A stretch of DNA of 64,000 nt from Scleroderma bovista (GCA_037178675.1 JAYMGJ010000139.1:1-64000); one strand, 5' to 3'. Counted from the stretch's first letter, positions 9,216-24,248 are shown. The notes: generated by a model from the sequence alone, not told the origin. Numbers and translations: made by a program.

Positions 9216-11717
9216 ATGGACATGTCGCCGAAGATGACTCTTTCAAGCTTCATTCTCTTGTTTTTAGTGTCTTCTGTCTTGACACCGGTACATGTACTCC
9301 CAAGTATTCTCTTTCTTTTGCTGACTTTCTTTTATTAGATTGTGTACGGTTCTACATCGCTAGCAGTGGCTACCATACGAACTACGGGGCTTCCAGGACG
9401 ATGGGCATACCAAGGTTGTCTGAGGTCCGCACTATTTTTATGAACTGAGTATATAACTCTCATTCGTATCACTAGTGAGCCGGCTATGTCAAGGGTCTTC
9501 CCATATGAAATTGATTGGACAAATAACAATACTGTCGACGCGTGTTTGAATCAGTGTGCCGCCTTTGGTTACCCGGCAGCTGGGTTGGAGTATGGGTCAC
9601 AATGCTGTAAGCTCTTTGGCAATTTTCCCGAAAATGATTGGCCAACAAATCGAGTAGTCTGTGGGGACGTCACTCACGTAGCTGCGAATGGGGGCCATTA
9701 TGTGGCAGATTCTCAGTGCAATATGCCTTGCTCTGGGGATCCGACTCATCTATGCGGTGGAACCTACCGGCTCACAACCTATTATTGGAATGGAACAATG
9801 AATTACTGGCATACCCCATCAAACACTGGATACTACCAGGCAAGCACTTTCTGTCGTATTCCTTTACAGGAGCTCTGACAGGAACTTTCATTGGTAGTTC
9901 CTGATGGGAGGAGTAGTGGTCCCAATCATGGCAACGGTCGGAATCAACAACAAAGTAACCTTCCTTGAAAAAAAGGGTACCGAATGATTTTCTGAGTTTT
10001 CTAACTCCACTGGAGCTTATGAGCTCGACTTGAGTCTCGTCAACGACTTTGGGCGGGCATGGCGCGAAATGCACGTCAAATCGGATATATTCTGCTCAGC
10101 GAGTATTGTCCTTCCTGACAAAGGCGCACGTCAAATTAATGTGGCGGGATGGTCAAATCAAGCTACTTATGGTGTCAGATTCTATACCCCTGACGGTAGC
10201 CCAGGGGTTAATGGAACAAATGACTGGGAAGAGAACTACAATGAAATATCTCTACAGGTTCGTCTTCCATTTCAATGATTTTGGTCCATAACTTACCCTC
10301 CGTTAGAGGAGTCGTTGGTATACTTCGGCTATGCTGATGCCCAATGGAAGTATTCTTGTAGCGGGGGGCAAGGCTAAAGGTAATGCTCCTCAACCTAATC
10401 TGGAAATTCTTCCTAGACCACCGGGCGGTGACACCGTCGTCACGTTGGACTTTCTACAACGCACGTATCCAAATAATTTGTATCCATTCTTGATGACGCT
10501 TCCGAGTGGCCATTTCTTCATTGGTAACCATTAATTGGGTACTTTTGGTTGCTCGGCTACTTATCTTAGCTCATTCAGGTTATTATAACGAAGCCCGCAT
10601 TCTGAACCCTGTCACGTTTGATACTGTCACTGTCTTACCCAACATGCCTGGAGCAGTCAACAATGCCTTGGCTGGTCGCACGTATCCTCTGGAGGGGTCT
10701 GCTGTTCTTCTCCCCCAACATGCACCATACACAGATCCCATTGAGATCCTGGTATGTGGAGGCTCTACGCCTAAGGCGGTTGCTCTGGATAGCTGCATCT
10801 CAATTGCCCCTGAATCAACAAACCCTACTTGGACCTTGGAGAGAATGGTATATACTTGCATTGGAATCCCGACTCGCCCTGATACCAATCATGCTCTATC
10901 TACAGCCATCGAAACGAGTCATACCTTGCATGGTCACACTGCCAGACGGGTAAGTGACAACGTATCTTGTTATGATGACATGTCATAATCATTAGCCTGT
11001 GTTAGAACCTACATGATCTTGAATGGTGCACACCAAGGTGTCGCAGGTTTTGGGACTGCCTCCGACCCCAACCTCAACGCCGTTCTATATGATCCGTCGC
11101 AACCGGTTCGTCAGCGTATGTCTATCTTGAATTCCACGACTATCGCAAGAATGTATCACTCAGAGGCCACGCTACTTCCTGATGGCCGCGTTCTTATCTC
11201 TGGGTCAGACTCCCTGACCCGTTATCCAAACGGTTCGTACGTATATCCGGAAGAGTTGCGCCTTGAAGTATACATCCCTCCATACCTGAGTCAAGGTCTC
11301 AAGCAACCTCAGTTCACCATCACTCAGACGGATTGGGCCTATTCAGGGGAATACAGCATTGTCGTCACTCTCTTCCAAGGAAAAACATCTAACATGCGTG
11401 TATCCCTTGTTGCAGGTATGTTCATCAGTACTTTGTGCGGCAGGTCTGCGTTGTTCACAAACATATTAGCATCTTCCAGCACTCATGGAAACGTTATGAG
11501 CGGGGGCCGGATCATTTTCCCTGAGTTCACTTGCGCCGGAAACACCTGTACGATCACAGCACCGCCCAACGCGTTTGTATCTCCCCCGGGGTGGCACCAG
11601 CTCTTCGTCCTGGATGGACCGACTCCGTCGCATTCCGCGTGGGTGCGCATTGGTGGAGACCCGGCGCAGCTTGGAAACTGGCCAAATTACCCGGATTTCA
11701 CCAGGCCGGGGGTGTAG
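9216..11717 (+). CDS. WSC-domain glyoxal oxidase (copper radical oxidase), frame broken by one TGA
   Basis: Nine exons can be joined: 9216-9287, 9339-9424, 9476-9839, 9898-10257, 10307-10523, 10579-10847, 10906-10949, 11006-11415 and 11470-11717, about 690 codons. Residues 1-24 look like a secretion signal. A cysteine-rich WSC carbohydrate-binding module follows (YQGCLSEPA to CSGDPTHLCGGTYRL). The remainder is the galactose-oxidase-like beta-propeller and C-terminal domain of AA5 glyoxal oxidases. Likely copper-site and radical-site residues are seen: Cys in FCSAS, Tyr in RWYTSAM, the Tyr-His pair in ARMYHSEA and a C-terminal His in TPSHSAW. Such enzymes oxidise aldehydes to acids and make extracellular H2O2 for lignin-degrading peroxidases. 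A TGA at 9985-9987 (codon 204) interrupts the frame. The intron at 9840-9897 begins with GC. Confidence 0.88.
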
Positions 11718-12738
11718 GGCATTCATAATTGACGTATCGACGTATTTGTGCTGCTATTTTCTTTCATGCAGGGTGTTAGTTCTCCTGTTTATTTCTCCAG
11801 ACGCGGACCTACTTTTACATACAGACGTTTGAACATATGTATCAGAATGCAGCGATTTGTGCCCGGCAGATGGGTCAAACCGTCTACCCGCGGTAAGTGG
11901 AATTGCACATCAATACTGGTGCACACAACGAAGGTTATGTTTAGGCCCGAGGAACTGACATTCGTTGTGAGGATTTTCGAAATGATCATGGACTTGTGCC
12001 AGTTTTTGCCATTTGACATGGTATGGAACATAAAATGCGATTTGGATATTTGAGATTTGAACATGCATACTAGTCAGGTAGTACCAGATTCTTCTGACTA
12101 GTTCCTTCAGCCCCGGTAATCTGGAGCTAGCGAGACAACTCCACCTAAAAGGTGCTAAGCGGAGCCACACATTGGTGCACGCAACGAAGGTTGGTGTGTC
12201 TCCGGGTGGAGAGGCTGACGTTCGTCGTGAGGATCGTCGAAACCAGTGACTGACTTATGGTTTCTGCGAAGAGAGCACTGACAGACTGTCTCAGTACATT
12301 GATGTCCTGTCAGACTCGAAATCAGGAAAACAAAATGTGAGGCAGTCTGCAGCTTACTGATAGAGGCGAAGTCAAAACAAATGCCACTCAAAACGTCGCA
12401 ACATGCAGTGACCGCAAGTGCGCAGCAAAGGCCGACAGGGGAGTCAGACATTGGTGTACGGTAGTAGCTATAGTAGCTTGAGCTACGTGCAAACAAATAG
12501 TATGTACATAGCCTCCATCCCATGAGCTAGCATCTTTCAGATAACTGCATTCAGATATCTACACATCGCAGATTCGAGGCCGAATGACGTTTCTCAGACC
12601 GCCGGCGGCTGCGTCAAAGCGAATAGTAATAACATCTGTAAATTATTAAGGCCATTCAAGATTCAAATGTACAATGCTACAGGTATTGGTGCTAGGCTGT
12701 GCTGTTAGATATCTATACAAATAATGAGTACCACACAA
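11718..12738. other. Intergenic region with a repeated ~67-bp segment
   Basis: No gene is visible. A segment at 11918-11983 (gtgcac-caacgaaggtt ... ctgac-ttcgt-gtgagga ... tcgaaa) recurs in the same orientation at 12174-12243 with scattered substitutions. The spacing is about 256 bp. Confidence 0.5.
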
Positions 12739-15700
12739 TTACTTCGAAAGTGATGGTGTCGAAGGCCCATACTTGACTCGGATATCCCTAGTCAAAGAGC
12801 GCAGCATCGCGGGCGTGATGAACGACGGCATATCATGAGACTGCACAGACGTGGTACAGCTAGGGGATGGCGAAGGCTCATGTGAAGTAAGTGGCCAGCC
12901 GTCTGAGTCTTCAGGAAAGTCAGATGTCTCAGAGTCCGATAGGCGTCTCTTTTTAGCTGGCATAGAATTACTACACAAAGAGGGAAGTGAGTCAGTTAAG
13001 CTCTACAAAGGCATCAAGTCAACAAACCTATTAGAATCCGATGGAATACGTTTCGAGGATCTCGACCGTGTGATATGGCTAGCGGTGAACTCATCCTCCA
13101 GATTCGCTCTGAGTAAACGGAGAGTCTTGGTTGCTTCCTCCATAGAGGCCTTGACAACGCAAACCTGAGCATCCAGTTCAAAATCCGCAAGATATGCAAC
13201 CAATGCACGGGCTAGAGTGTATAATTGGGGTATAAAGCCAAGCGTCGGGAAGTCTGCAGAAACAGTCAGATAAAAATCCAAGGATTTTGGAACCCTTTAA
13301 ATGCACCTCGACCAAGGTTCATATGAACCTTGATGTCATCAATCAGATCCAAGGTGACCTGTGTAGGAGGAAGTTGTTCCAGCCAATCCAAAACAACATC
13401 AAAGGCGGAGCTACATGAGATGGCTATACCAGTGGTAACTATGATGACACATTCAGGGACATACCCTGAATCAGTGATCGCATCGTCTTGCAAGGCAGGT
13501 AAGTCAGCTTGCACGTCACCATCCTTTAACAAGCCGACGGCAGAATTGACAGTGTGGTGTAGGAGTCGTACAACAGCGTGCAAAAATGCAGCATAGAGAT
13601 CCCAATGAACTACAGAACGTTGCGCGAGTAAGCCTCAGAGTATAAACAATGCAGCGGGCACGCACAGTCATTGCGGATGGTGCATTTTGGTAGCCATGCG
13701 GTCAATTCATCCCAGATACGTCCCCAACTCTCGAAGAGGTCTACGGGTGGTAGATCAGGAACTCAACCTCCTCCTATAAAGCACAACAAACCATTCACTG
13801 AAACTAGCTTCACCAAACGTCCATCACAGTCGAATGCGATCGACCTGAGTAACTTTTCGAACTTCGACTCGGTATCCGACGCACCCGAAGAAACAACGAA
13901 TTCATGACGTGATCCGAGAAGGTTCCCTTGAAACGCGGCTGCAACCTGTTACAATCGGCAAGTCGTTCCCCAAGTCAGAATGGGTAGAGTCTTACCATGT
14001 CATCGAAGTCTTTTGTAACGTCTGGCAGCTCGTGCGACCATGAAATACATATCAGAACAGGGATATAGTGTCTGTTTCGTGGGAGCGCCTTGAGGATTTC
14101 GCGCAAGCGAGCACAATCATCCAACACCCGGTATTTTCTGTGTTGCCCCTATAAGTCTGCGTAAGGAATTGCAACAATACTTTCACTTACTTTTCTAGCA
14201 CATCTGGTGTACCACTCAGAGGTGTACATTCAAAAATGACAACTCCTGGGTAGTAATTGTCCGCATCGACATGTAAACTTGATATTGGCATCTCGAAAAC
14301 ATTCTGGGATTTCCACTTTCCAGAGTTGGGAATGTCAAACTTCTGCTCTATCCATATAGCTGTTCCGTCGTTCTCCTGATTCAGCGATAACCAGACAGCC
14401 CAATTGGAAGGTAGAGGTGACGGTGTAGAGTTCAAGTTGGTTCGGAGAATACGAAGGAAAGAGCCACGTGCCCAGCGTCGTTCATGTTCTTCGTGATTCT
14501 GCCAGATCATAAGTCAATGTACAATACAAACCATCTTACTCACCTTTTCAAACCGCCTGGCAAGTTCTTCATCGATCGGAGGGGGCCTACACTCAATAGA
14601 TGGGCGACTCTTTGCTCGGCTCTTCGGATGCGTGCGGGGTTCTGCGGGACCGGTCTTCCGCTTTTTTTCTAAGGGTGGCGTAGCACTAACGCGTGAAAGC
14701 CGCTCAGCTTGCACCTTTTCGCTGTAGGCTTGGCTTCTTTTGCATGCCTCTAACCATTTCGCTCGATCAGATAGACGTTCCCGCCACCGTGAAAAACACA
14801 TCCTCACAAGTGAGGATTTTCGAGAAAAATTGAGTGCAGTAGCCTCCAAGAGAGGGTCCGCTCTCCTTACTTGATCTGGGCGCGATAAAGTAGGTCCTTT
14901 CAGCTTGTCATCGCTAGTGTTGCTAACTGCAGCTCGCAGAGGCGACGATTGAGAATCACGACGAAGTAAATGTGGAACAGATTGGAAGAATCTGGAAGTG
15001 GAAGGAGATGGAATAACAAGCGGACTCAGAATCTCCGTTGGAGTTTGAACTAGAGACGACGTCTGAAGACTCTTCAGGGAACCGAAAACCGACGTTGCTT
15101 TCTTGGACGGAGTCACATGAGGGATGAAAACCGTTGCAGTTGGGGTAGGAGGTAAAGATATTGGCTGGAGCCTATTCAATGGGGGAGGCTGAATGGGAGG
15201 CGTTGCAATATTACTGTCCAGCGGTGGAGGCTGCGACGACCGATCACAAGGTATAGAAGTCGGTGGTACAGAGGAAAGATTTGAATTGGAAGGGGGTTCT
15301 TGCGGTGAGGGGCTGCGTGATGGAAGGGGTGACATATTGAATTCTGCGTTAATATCAATAGGTTGCGTGCGATGGTCTTCATCATTGACCGAAAACGAAG
15401 AAGGGGGGGAAGTGGAAACATCGAATGCCATTGACGCGAGGAACAGGTCTGGTTCCGGAGAAGGAACGGTAGGCTGGACCTCTGGCGACTCTGGAGGGAG
15501 TGGACGCGCACCGAAACTTAAGGGTGGCTGGCCTGTGTGCCCATTAAATCCATTGGTTTGCGTGATTGGCAACGAAGATATATGGGAATTGAAGACAGGC
15601 GTTGCCAGAGCGAATGAGTGAGGATTCGTGCTCGCTGCCCGCGACATTGGGCTGTCTGGCTGCAGAGCAGAGGCTCCTACGGAACCAAGGTTTGTGGTTG

Positions 15701-17722
15701 TTGCAGAGACGGTGAGAAAACCACCAGGCGCTGTTGCATTTAACGAAGCTGATAGAGGCCAATTTGACTAAATGTAATGAAGCTTACCTGGTGGATATTG
15801 GCTTGAAGCCTGTGTTGTACTTTCTTTAGGGGCATCAAATGTGAAGGGACTTGTATTTGACAAGTTCGCCTCCAAAGAGGCAGGCACCCCAAACGTCCCA
15901 GTCCCGAATACGTTCGGCACGGTTGGAAGGTTCGCAAACACGGATCTCGGGGGGCTTGTAGCTGGCTGCATGGGCATTGAAGTCGAAGGTATGTTGTAGA
16001 ACACGGACTCCGTTGGCTTGGGTCCAAAATTGTCTGTCAGCCATTGTGTTCCGCTTGGTCGCAACGGATGCAGTGGCTCCTCTGCAAATGGTTGGTCAGC
16101 GGTGAGTCCCGAGTTTCCCTCGAGCTCCTCATCGACACGTATGGCATCATTTTCTGCATCCTCTAACTGAGCGGGTGGACCGGAGTAACCATCAATAACG
16201 TCAGAATTGGACAAATCCCCTCGAATGGCCTCGATGTCTTCGATGGTATCCTTGCCGAACAATCTCTCCAGGATGCAAGCGATGAGGTAGGTCATCACTA
16301 CGTTTCCCTCCTGGCGAAGAACGTTGGCAAGTTCCGCAAAAATCTGCATAGCTTCTGCATCAACCGCAAGGGGTGAACTCCGGGTTATAGGGGCACTCTT
16401 TTCCTGTACGCGGGCGCGAAATTTGGTTGTAAGTTTGAACACTGGGTGATTAAGAAGCGACTCGGGTATATCTTCGTGCCGTTCTTTTTGATCACGAATG
16501 TGTATGAGACGATGGTAAACGCGCATTTCCAATTCTGTAGGAGACTGGTACCGGCCGCGCTGGTCCTCGTAAAACTCTTTCAAGCTTTGGAGAGCTTTCG
16601 GCGATGTTTGAGTGGTAGAGTAGTGATATTGAAGGTTCACGCACTGTACATAAGCTGTTGTTCTTCCAACGCAATTGAAAATCCAGGAGAATCGCGTTCC
16701 AAATGGATGGCGAGGATATGAAACCGAGCACATCGGTCATGACACTCGATAGCGATCGGACCCATTTCGTGTTGCATTGTGAAGTCGTTTCTCACCGCTC
16801 TCGAGCGGTCGCGGATGAAGCTGAACGTTGCGGAAAATCCACCACGGGCTAACAAGTCGTGGAACAGATAGTCAAGTGTATGCTGAAATTGAGCGTCGGC
16901 AAGGTCATATAACGAAGAGTAGTCGACCTAAGAGCACCTTAAGAACTTTCGGGGGACGAAGATCGGATGGAAGAGTCTTGTCCCCGGCTGCACGCTCGTA
17001 GATCTTGACAGCTCGTCTGTGGTCCACTCTCTTAGTCCCAGGAATCTGTAACAAGCGTCAACACAAATCTAGAGCACTTGGACCTGATAGCTTAGGAATT
17101 CGTACAGTCTCCCATTCGCTGAGGTTGTTCTCACGTTCGCGTCGATACCGTTCGAATCGCGGGCACAAATCCCTACACGTTCCGACCATCGTGATTGCGT
17201 CCTTGAGTGCCTTCTGCACCAGAGGGTCGTCCATTTTTCCGTCTGCAATAGCCTTCTTCCGTTCGGCTTCACGGGCCTTGACCAACTGCGCGACATCCGA
17301 TACAGTAGAATTAAACGTGACAAGTTTGTGCGACACACCTCTTGCCAGAATTTTTCCCGTTCCTCTGGGGTCTCCGGGTCTGGGGGGAACACCTCTTCCA
17401 CTTCAGTTTCATCCTCCATTTCACTATGGTCGCCTTCGCTGGCCGTGGCACCGGCATCCAAGACATCCCGGCGAAATGTCACAGTAACATTGGCGTGCTT
17501 CCCTCTAGGCCCCCTACCTCGACCTCTGCCACCTCTATGACCACCACGCTCCCACCTCTCGCTGTCGAGGCCTGTATGCGAAGAGGTTGTGCCGGGGCGT
17601 GTAGCGACGCCATCTGCAACCCATTGCTTGTTCCTGTGAATGGGTCTCTTTCCTAAACCACTGCCTTCATTATGTGTCGCAGTTCCGCGACCTCGGTGTG
17701 TTCTGTGGACGGCTGACTCCAT
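12739..17722 (-). CDS. SAC3: Sac3/GANP-family mRNA export factor
   Basis: This is the scaffold of the TREX-2 complex, which links transcription to mRNA export at nuclear pores. The N-terminal exon (ATG at 17722) is rich in Gly/Arg (GGRGRGRGPRGK). It is followed by an acidic segment and the SAC3/GANP signature around 17150-17210: TCRDLCPRFERYRRERENNL. Later exons continue the domain: ARGGFSATFSFIRDRSRAV, FTMQHEMGPIAIECHDRCA, LKEFYEDQRGRYQSPTELEM and CILERLFGKDTIEDIEAIRG. A Pro/Ser-rich middle with Phe-containing repeats (15.7-15.9 kb) may bind nucleoporins or Mex67. A helical C-terminal part ends at TAA 12739. It is a large multi-exon gene; exact junctions below 14.5 kb are less certain. The first codon faces GPN1 with only 104 bp between the start codons. 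Confidence 0.92.
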
Positions 17723-17826
17723 ACTGCTGTCGAGGTCAAAGCAATGGAGTTGTTTGTATTTGTGTATTCACAAGCCTTTCTTTACCACGGCCAGCTGCCT
17801 CTATCGCAGAAAGTTAGTTGGTAACG
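17723..17826. promoter_or_regulatory. Bidirectional promoter between SAC3 and GPN1
   Basis: Only 104 bp separate the divergent start codons, so both genes must share promoter sequence, or each promoter overlaps the other's leader. No TATA box is obvious. Confidence 0.6.
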
Positions 17827-19226
17827 ATGAGCGACCAGCCACGAAAACCGAGTCTGATCGTCACCATTGGCATGGCGGGTGCTGGAAAGTCTACCTTTGT
17901 GCAACGGATCAATTCTTATTTGCACACGCAAAACCACGCGAGACCACCGTACATCTTGAACCTCGATCCTGCAGTTGCCCATGTTCCCTTTGAGCCTAAC
18001 ATCGACATCAGAGATACAGTTGATTACAAACAAGTCATGAAGCAGTATGTCTCGATCTTCTTCTGGGAGACGTCCTCGGCTGCAGATCATCACCCATAGG
18101 TATAACCTTGGGCCAAACGGCGGAATATTAACTGCTCTTAATTTATTCACCACCAAACTCGACCAGGTTTTAGATCTCATGGAAAAAAGAGCGGAGGAAG
18201 TCGAGTAATTACTCGTTCTTGATCCCCTCGTTGCAGTTTGACAAAACCATTTTCTCAGTCACATCATCTTGGATACACCAGGCCAAATCGAAATCTTCAC
18301 TTGGTCTGCGTCGGGAGCCATAATAACAGACGCTGTTGCTTCTTCATTCCCAACAGTGGTGGCATACATCATCGACACGCCGCGAACGACAGCGCCGGCA
18401 ACTTTCATGTCAAATATGCTATATGCTTGCAGGTACGTTTGTGGTTCCCGGAAGCCAAGCACGCGAGATTTTGATTTCTGCCATAGCATCATGTACAAGA
18501 CGAAGCTTCCTTTTATTCTCGTCTTCAACAAGACTGATGTACAATCTCATGACTTTGCTCTTGATTGGATGCAAGACTTTGAAGCCTTTCAGACAGCACT
18601 GGCAACTCACTCGGGGTCGAAGGATGGGGAAGGTGAACCAACATACATGAATAGTCTGATGAACAGCATGAGCCTTGTTCTTGATGAGTTCTACAAGCAC
18701 CTCAAGGTATGGGCTGTAGTGGTTAACAAATGGACGGTCACCCATTCTTTATAGGCCGTCGGGGTTTCCAGTCTGACGGGTGACGGGATCAAAGAATTTT
18801 TCGATGCTGTGGAAGAGTCGAGGGAGACTTATGAAAAGTGAGTCTTTTGGTCATTTTCTCGTGCATGCGCTTCATCATAATGCAGAGAGTATCTACCAGA
18901 GCTCGCCCGTGCCCGCGCTGCTCGAGAAAAATCACTTCAGGAAACAAAAGAGGATTCGATGACGCGATTTATGAAAGATTTCACCCTAGACCGGGCCCGA
19001 AATCCTCAGGCTGCAGCGGATGGCGGATGGGATTCAGAGGAAGGGGTCGAAGATGATGATGACCTTGATGTCAACATCATTGATCGAGGTGTGTGTCTTC
19101 CCCCTTGTGGTCTAAGGTGCTCCTGACCTGGTCCTGATAGGCGAAGCACCCTGGCCTGGACAGTACATTGACGTGACACGTATGCGCAGGAATGGCGACG
19201 AGGTAAATTGGCCGAGGCCCAGCTAA
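17827..19226 (+). CDS. GPN1: GPN-loop GTPase 1 (Npa3/XAB1)
   Basis: Seven exons (17827-18044, 18100-18204, 18259-18432, 18487-18706, 18755-18837, 18886-19088, 19141-19226) give 362 residues, normal for the family. Visible are the P-loop GMAGAGKST, the defining Gly-Pro-Asn insertion in [14 protein letters not shown], the [15 protein letters not shown] switch region, the NKTD guanine-specificity motif, and [12 protein letters not shown] charged acidic tail ([10 protein letters not shown]) follows. GPN1 with GPN3 assists assembly and nuclear import of RNA polymerase II. The start is the ATG directly before [11 protein letters not shown]. It is paired head-to-head with SAC3. Confidence 0.95.
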
Positions 19227-19965
19227 ACCTGCTGCCAGACCAACGACCTCAGGATCTGGTGGGTACCTCTCCCGAGTCCTTGATAATATCTCAGGCACTC
19301 ACGTGAGGTCATAGGGTTCTACAGTGATCCAAAAAACGGTTCAGTCACTTGGTTGGTGAGAATTTTGTGAATGCTACATGAACGGCAAAACTTCTTTGGT
19401 TCCAATGCCAATCCACCAAACATCTCCGTCTAATGGTAGAGGAGCGCGCAGGTGATTGTTGGGCCTTGACGACGAGATGGCAGACAGCATGGAAAATGTT
19501 GATCGGCGGCTCATACGAGACCTATTTGGCCCGAGTTTGACAGTCTTTCACATTGCCTGTTTCCGATGTTGATGAAGGTGCAGCTGGGAGACATCTGCCA
19601 TGTTCGTACACGTACTACTACCAGGACCAATCAAACCTTCACCCTGAGTCTTCCTGTCTTCTGCTTGGTCCGATTAGTGGCAGTGTCGCTGGGCTGTATC
19701 ATATCACTCCACTCATCTCACTACAAAAGTACATTACATACAGGCTGTAAGTTCAATTTCGACTTGGCGAAGCGCCGGAACCTGCTGCGATACACGATGA
19801 CAGCTTCCAAAATATTTAGCTTGTGAAACGGGGTTAACGAGTTGCCACCCCCTTCCTCTCTCCACCACCACCTTGCACGCACGCTAGATACTACGCTGCA
19901 CGTCTCGACCGCGGCGTATCCCAAGAGCCATTGTCGCCACACTCCATTAGCTTGGACTCGATCAC
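19227..19965. other. Intergenic region upstream of CDK1
   Basis: About 740 bp between GPN1 and CDK1. No gene was seen; it presumably contains the CDK1 promoter and the GPN1 3' end. Confidence 0.4.
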
Positions 19966-21529
<1,564 letters not shown>

Positions 21530-21858
21530 TGGCTTGTAGATGATTTCTGTTAGATACCACTATTACAGACTGTTCTCATTCTTTCTGTTCTTCGTCTTCT
21601 GCATTATTCCCATGCACCACAATCATCGCCGGTGTTATCGTATCTTTAATGTTTCTAGTATGTACCCGTCGACCAAATGTTAGTTGGGGAGAGTCACGGC
21701 AAGTCACGGGCCGCGTGCCAGGTGTTACCTGTGATAAAGCATTGCCATCCCGTCTCAGTCACAAGGAGTGACTCCCAACTCTCCTCCTACTGTCACCAGC
21801 AACCTTCCCTGCCCGTACACAGGCCCGATTTTTGTCGATTAAGTTTCTGAGCTGAATC
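21530..21858. other. Short intergenic region
   Basis: CDK1 3' end and promoter of the FHA-domain gene. No further feature was seen. Confidence 0.4.
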
Positions 21859-24097
21859 ATGGACGACGACGTCCAGTATCTGGGTACGAAGCTTGCGCAG
21901 CCTGAGCCCCTTTCTGACCCCTGTGAGGCCCGAGAAGCTGTATCAGGCATGTTGCCTCTGTCGTTCTTCCTGGGCAATAGGCTTATCCCCTACAAACGGA
22001 CAGGGATCACCTTACACGTCGAAAAGTGCGGCGAGAAGCCCGCTCATCCAATTACATTCTACCGCACTCGCTCAAACTACGTCAACGTCGGACGCAAATC
22101 GGGCTCTGGAGATAAAGCATCGAGAAGGGAAAATGACGAGCACAATGCGGTCTTTACATGCCAGGTGGTTAGCGCTCGGCACGCCAAGCTAGTTTGGTCG
22201 GACAGTGGCCAGGTAATAGTCATATATGTTCCGGCGCTGCTGTGGTCTCATGCAGAAATGATAGGTTTACATCGTGGACCTCCATTCACGGCATGGAACT
22301 CATCTGTCCAGGGCTGGAGAAGCGCCCAAAGCTTTGAAAGCAGAAGTAGAAACTGCCCTTGCTGATGGCGATGTTCTTACCTTTGGCAAGGCAGTCGGGA
22401 CAGGGGCGTGCTTGGTCCTTCCAGTTACTGCTCGTGTGGAGCTCCTAAGGGAGAAGCCCGGACTTGTGGCGTCCCCATCTATCCAATCGTTAACTTCTAT
22501 CAGCTCCTTGGTCAACTTGATGCCTCGCCCCTGTAAGAGCAATCCTGGACGCTACGGATTGTTCTTCCCTCCACCACATGGTGACGACTCTCCGTCGTCA
22601 CACTCCCTCTCTTCTTATTGTGTATCTTCTGATGGTGTATCTTCTGTATCTGAAGACCACGATTCCGATATTGAAGAGGTTTCAGTTTCTCCGCTCGAAC
22701 GAAAGTACCCGATACATGTCAAGATTCCTACGTTCAAGTCTTTCATACACAGCATGTGCAGGAACAACGACGGACCACGACCATCCTCTGCCAAAGATAC
22801 CCTTCATGATCTGGCAGATTTCCTGGTGTCACCCTCTCCTTCACTGGAAGAAATCAGACCAGGGTCACCAGTTGTGGCGGTGATCGGCTCAGCTCCGAAC
22901 TCTCGCTCCCAGTCGCCGATGGAGTTGTCAACTCCGTCCCCTTCCCCTCCGTCACTCTTGTCACCCCCCGCTGGGGAGAACCATCCTGAGCCCGCTGTGG
23001 TGGGTGCATGGCCGACATCTCGCGCCGAATCGCCTGACCCACCGATCGAACTTGAGCAGGACGACGTTGTCCATGTAGCAGCAGAAGAGACTGCTATCTC
23101 CGAAACTGCTCAGGGAAGAGAACCTGGTGTGTTACCAGACATCCACCATAGCTTTATGGACCTCCCCGTCCCTTCGTTCTTCCCCCTTGGTCCGCAGTTT
23201 GGTAGAAGCCTCACGTCTCCATTCAACTGCTCGCCCCCTATCCCGTCTGGTCTCCCTGTACCCAACCCCCCAAGTGAGCGCATCGGCAGCGAACTAAAGA
23301 CGTCGATCAAGATCATGGAGGTACATCTGTGGTTTTACCAGCTGATTCGATTGTTCTGACGCTGTACACAGGACCGAATCTCAGCAATGCAAGAGACGAT
23401 CACGGATCTAAAGACGCGCCAGTGCTTCACGGAAGAAGATGTCATGGACCTCCAGACTCATGTGGACATGCTCGAGCCCGAATCAGACCGGTTCCTCTGC
23501 CGTCTCAATCTGGCGGAACGCAACATTGCATCGTTGTCTACCGTCCAAAATCAAGTGAATGCGCTGAAGAGTAAACTGGACAACCCGGAACCAAAGCCCG
23601 TCGAGATCCCTATGAACGAGATGAAGGCGTGCGCCGATGCGCTCGGTGCCCTTGTTGCGGGTTAGTTCACATGTCCTGAAGTGCATTGATACAGCGCCGA
23701 CCTTTATCCGCAGAGATGAAATCGTTGCGTGAAGGAGCGGAGAGACGCATAGATGAAAGGATGGAGGCTATTGACGCCGCTCGCACAGACGCTCTGAATG
23801 CAATAACTGCAGAGGTCGAGGTAAAGTTTTTGATGGCTTTCCGATGTTTGCTTATCCTCGACCCCCCAGGATCTAAAGTCTTTGAAACGCAAACGGGACG
23901 AGGAAGACGGACACGTCGAGGAGAAGGCGACGAACGATGAAGTGGAAATGCGTGTCGACACACCAGTTGTGGAGATCCGCGCCGATTCTTTGCGGCCGAC
24001 CAAGCGGGCCAGGACCACGATGGAGACGGTGGCCCAAACAGCGGCCGCCATGGCCGTGGGCGCTGTGGTGACGTGGTCTGCGCTGGCATATGCGTGA
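21859..24097 (+). CDS. FHA-domain protein with coiled coil and C-terminal membrane anchor
   Basis: Five exons (21859-22212, 22265-23320, 23372-23660, 23714-23820, 23870-24097) give about 677 residues. Residues ~45-170 form a forkhead-associated phosphothreonine-binding domain, with NVGRKSG, VVSARHAKLVW and VDLHSRHGTHL in order. A Ser/Pro-rich middle of about 250 residues follows, then heptad-like helices (ALKSKLDNPEPK, ERRIDERMEAIDAA) and a basic KRKRDEED stretch. The last ~20 residues (AAAMAVGAVVTWSALAYA) are hydrophobic, a tail anchor. FHA plus coiled coil plus tail anchor is the layout of SLMAP/Far9/Far10-type STRIPAK membrane subunits, which makes that role plausible. Sequence alone does not prove orthology. 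Confidence 0.75.
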
Positions 24098-24248
24098 GCA
24101 CATTAAAGTGCAGCGACATGAACCCTCCAACATGTGTATGTGTATGTGGGATGTATGTAGGATAGAGCCGAGTTCTTTATTTGAGTGTTGTTGTATGTAC
24201 TCTTGCTAGTGTGTGTACTATGTTGATCTGCGGTCTAGGGTTGGCAAG

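Noticed and set aside
9985..9987. TGA in glyoxal oxidase read as selenocysteine
   Set aside because: Homologues have no Cys or Sec at this position and Dikarya generally lack selenoprotein machinery; a mutation, splice or sequencing error is more likely.
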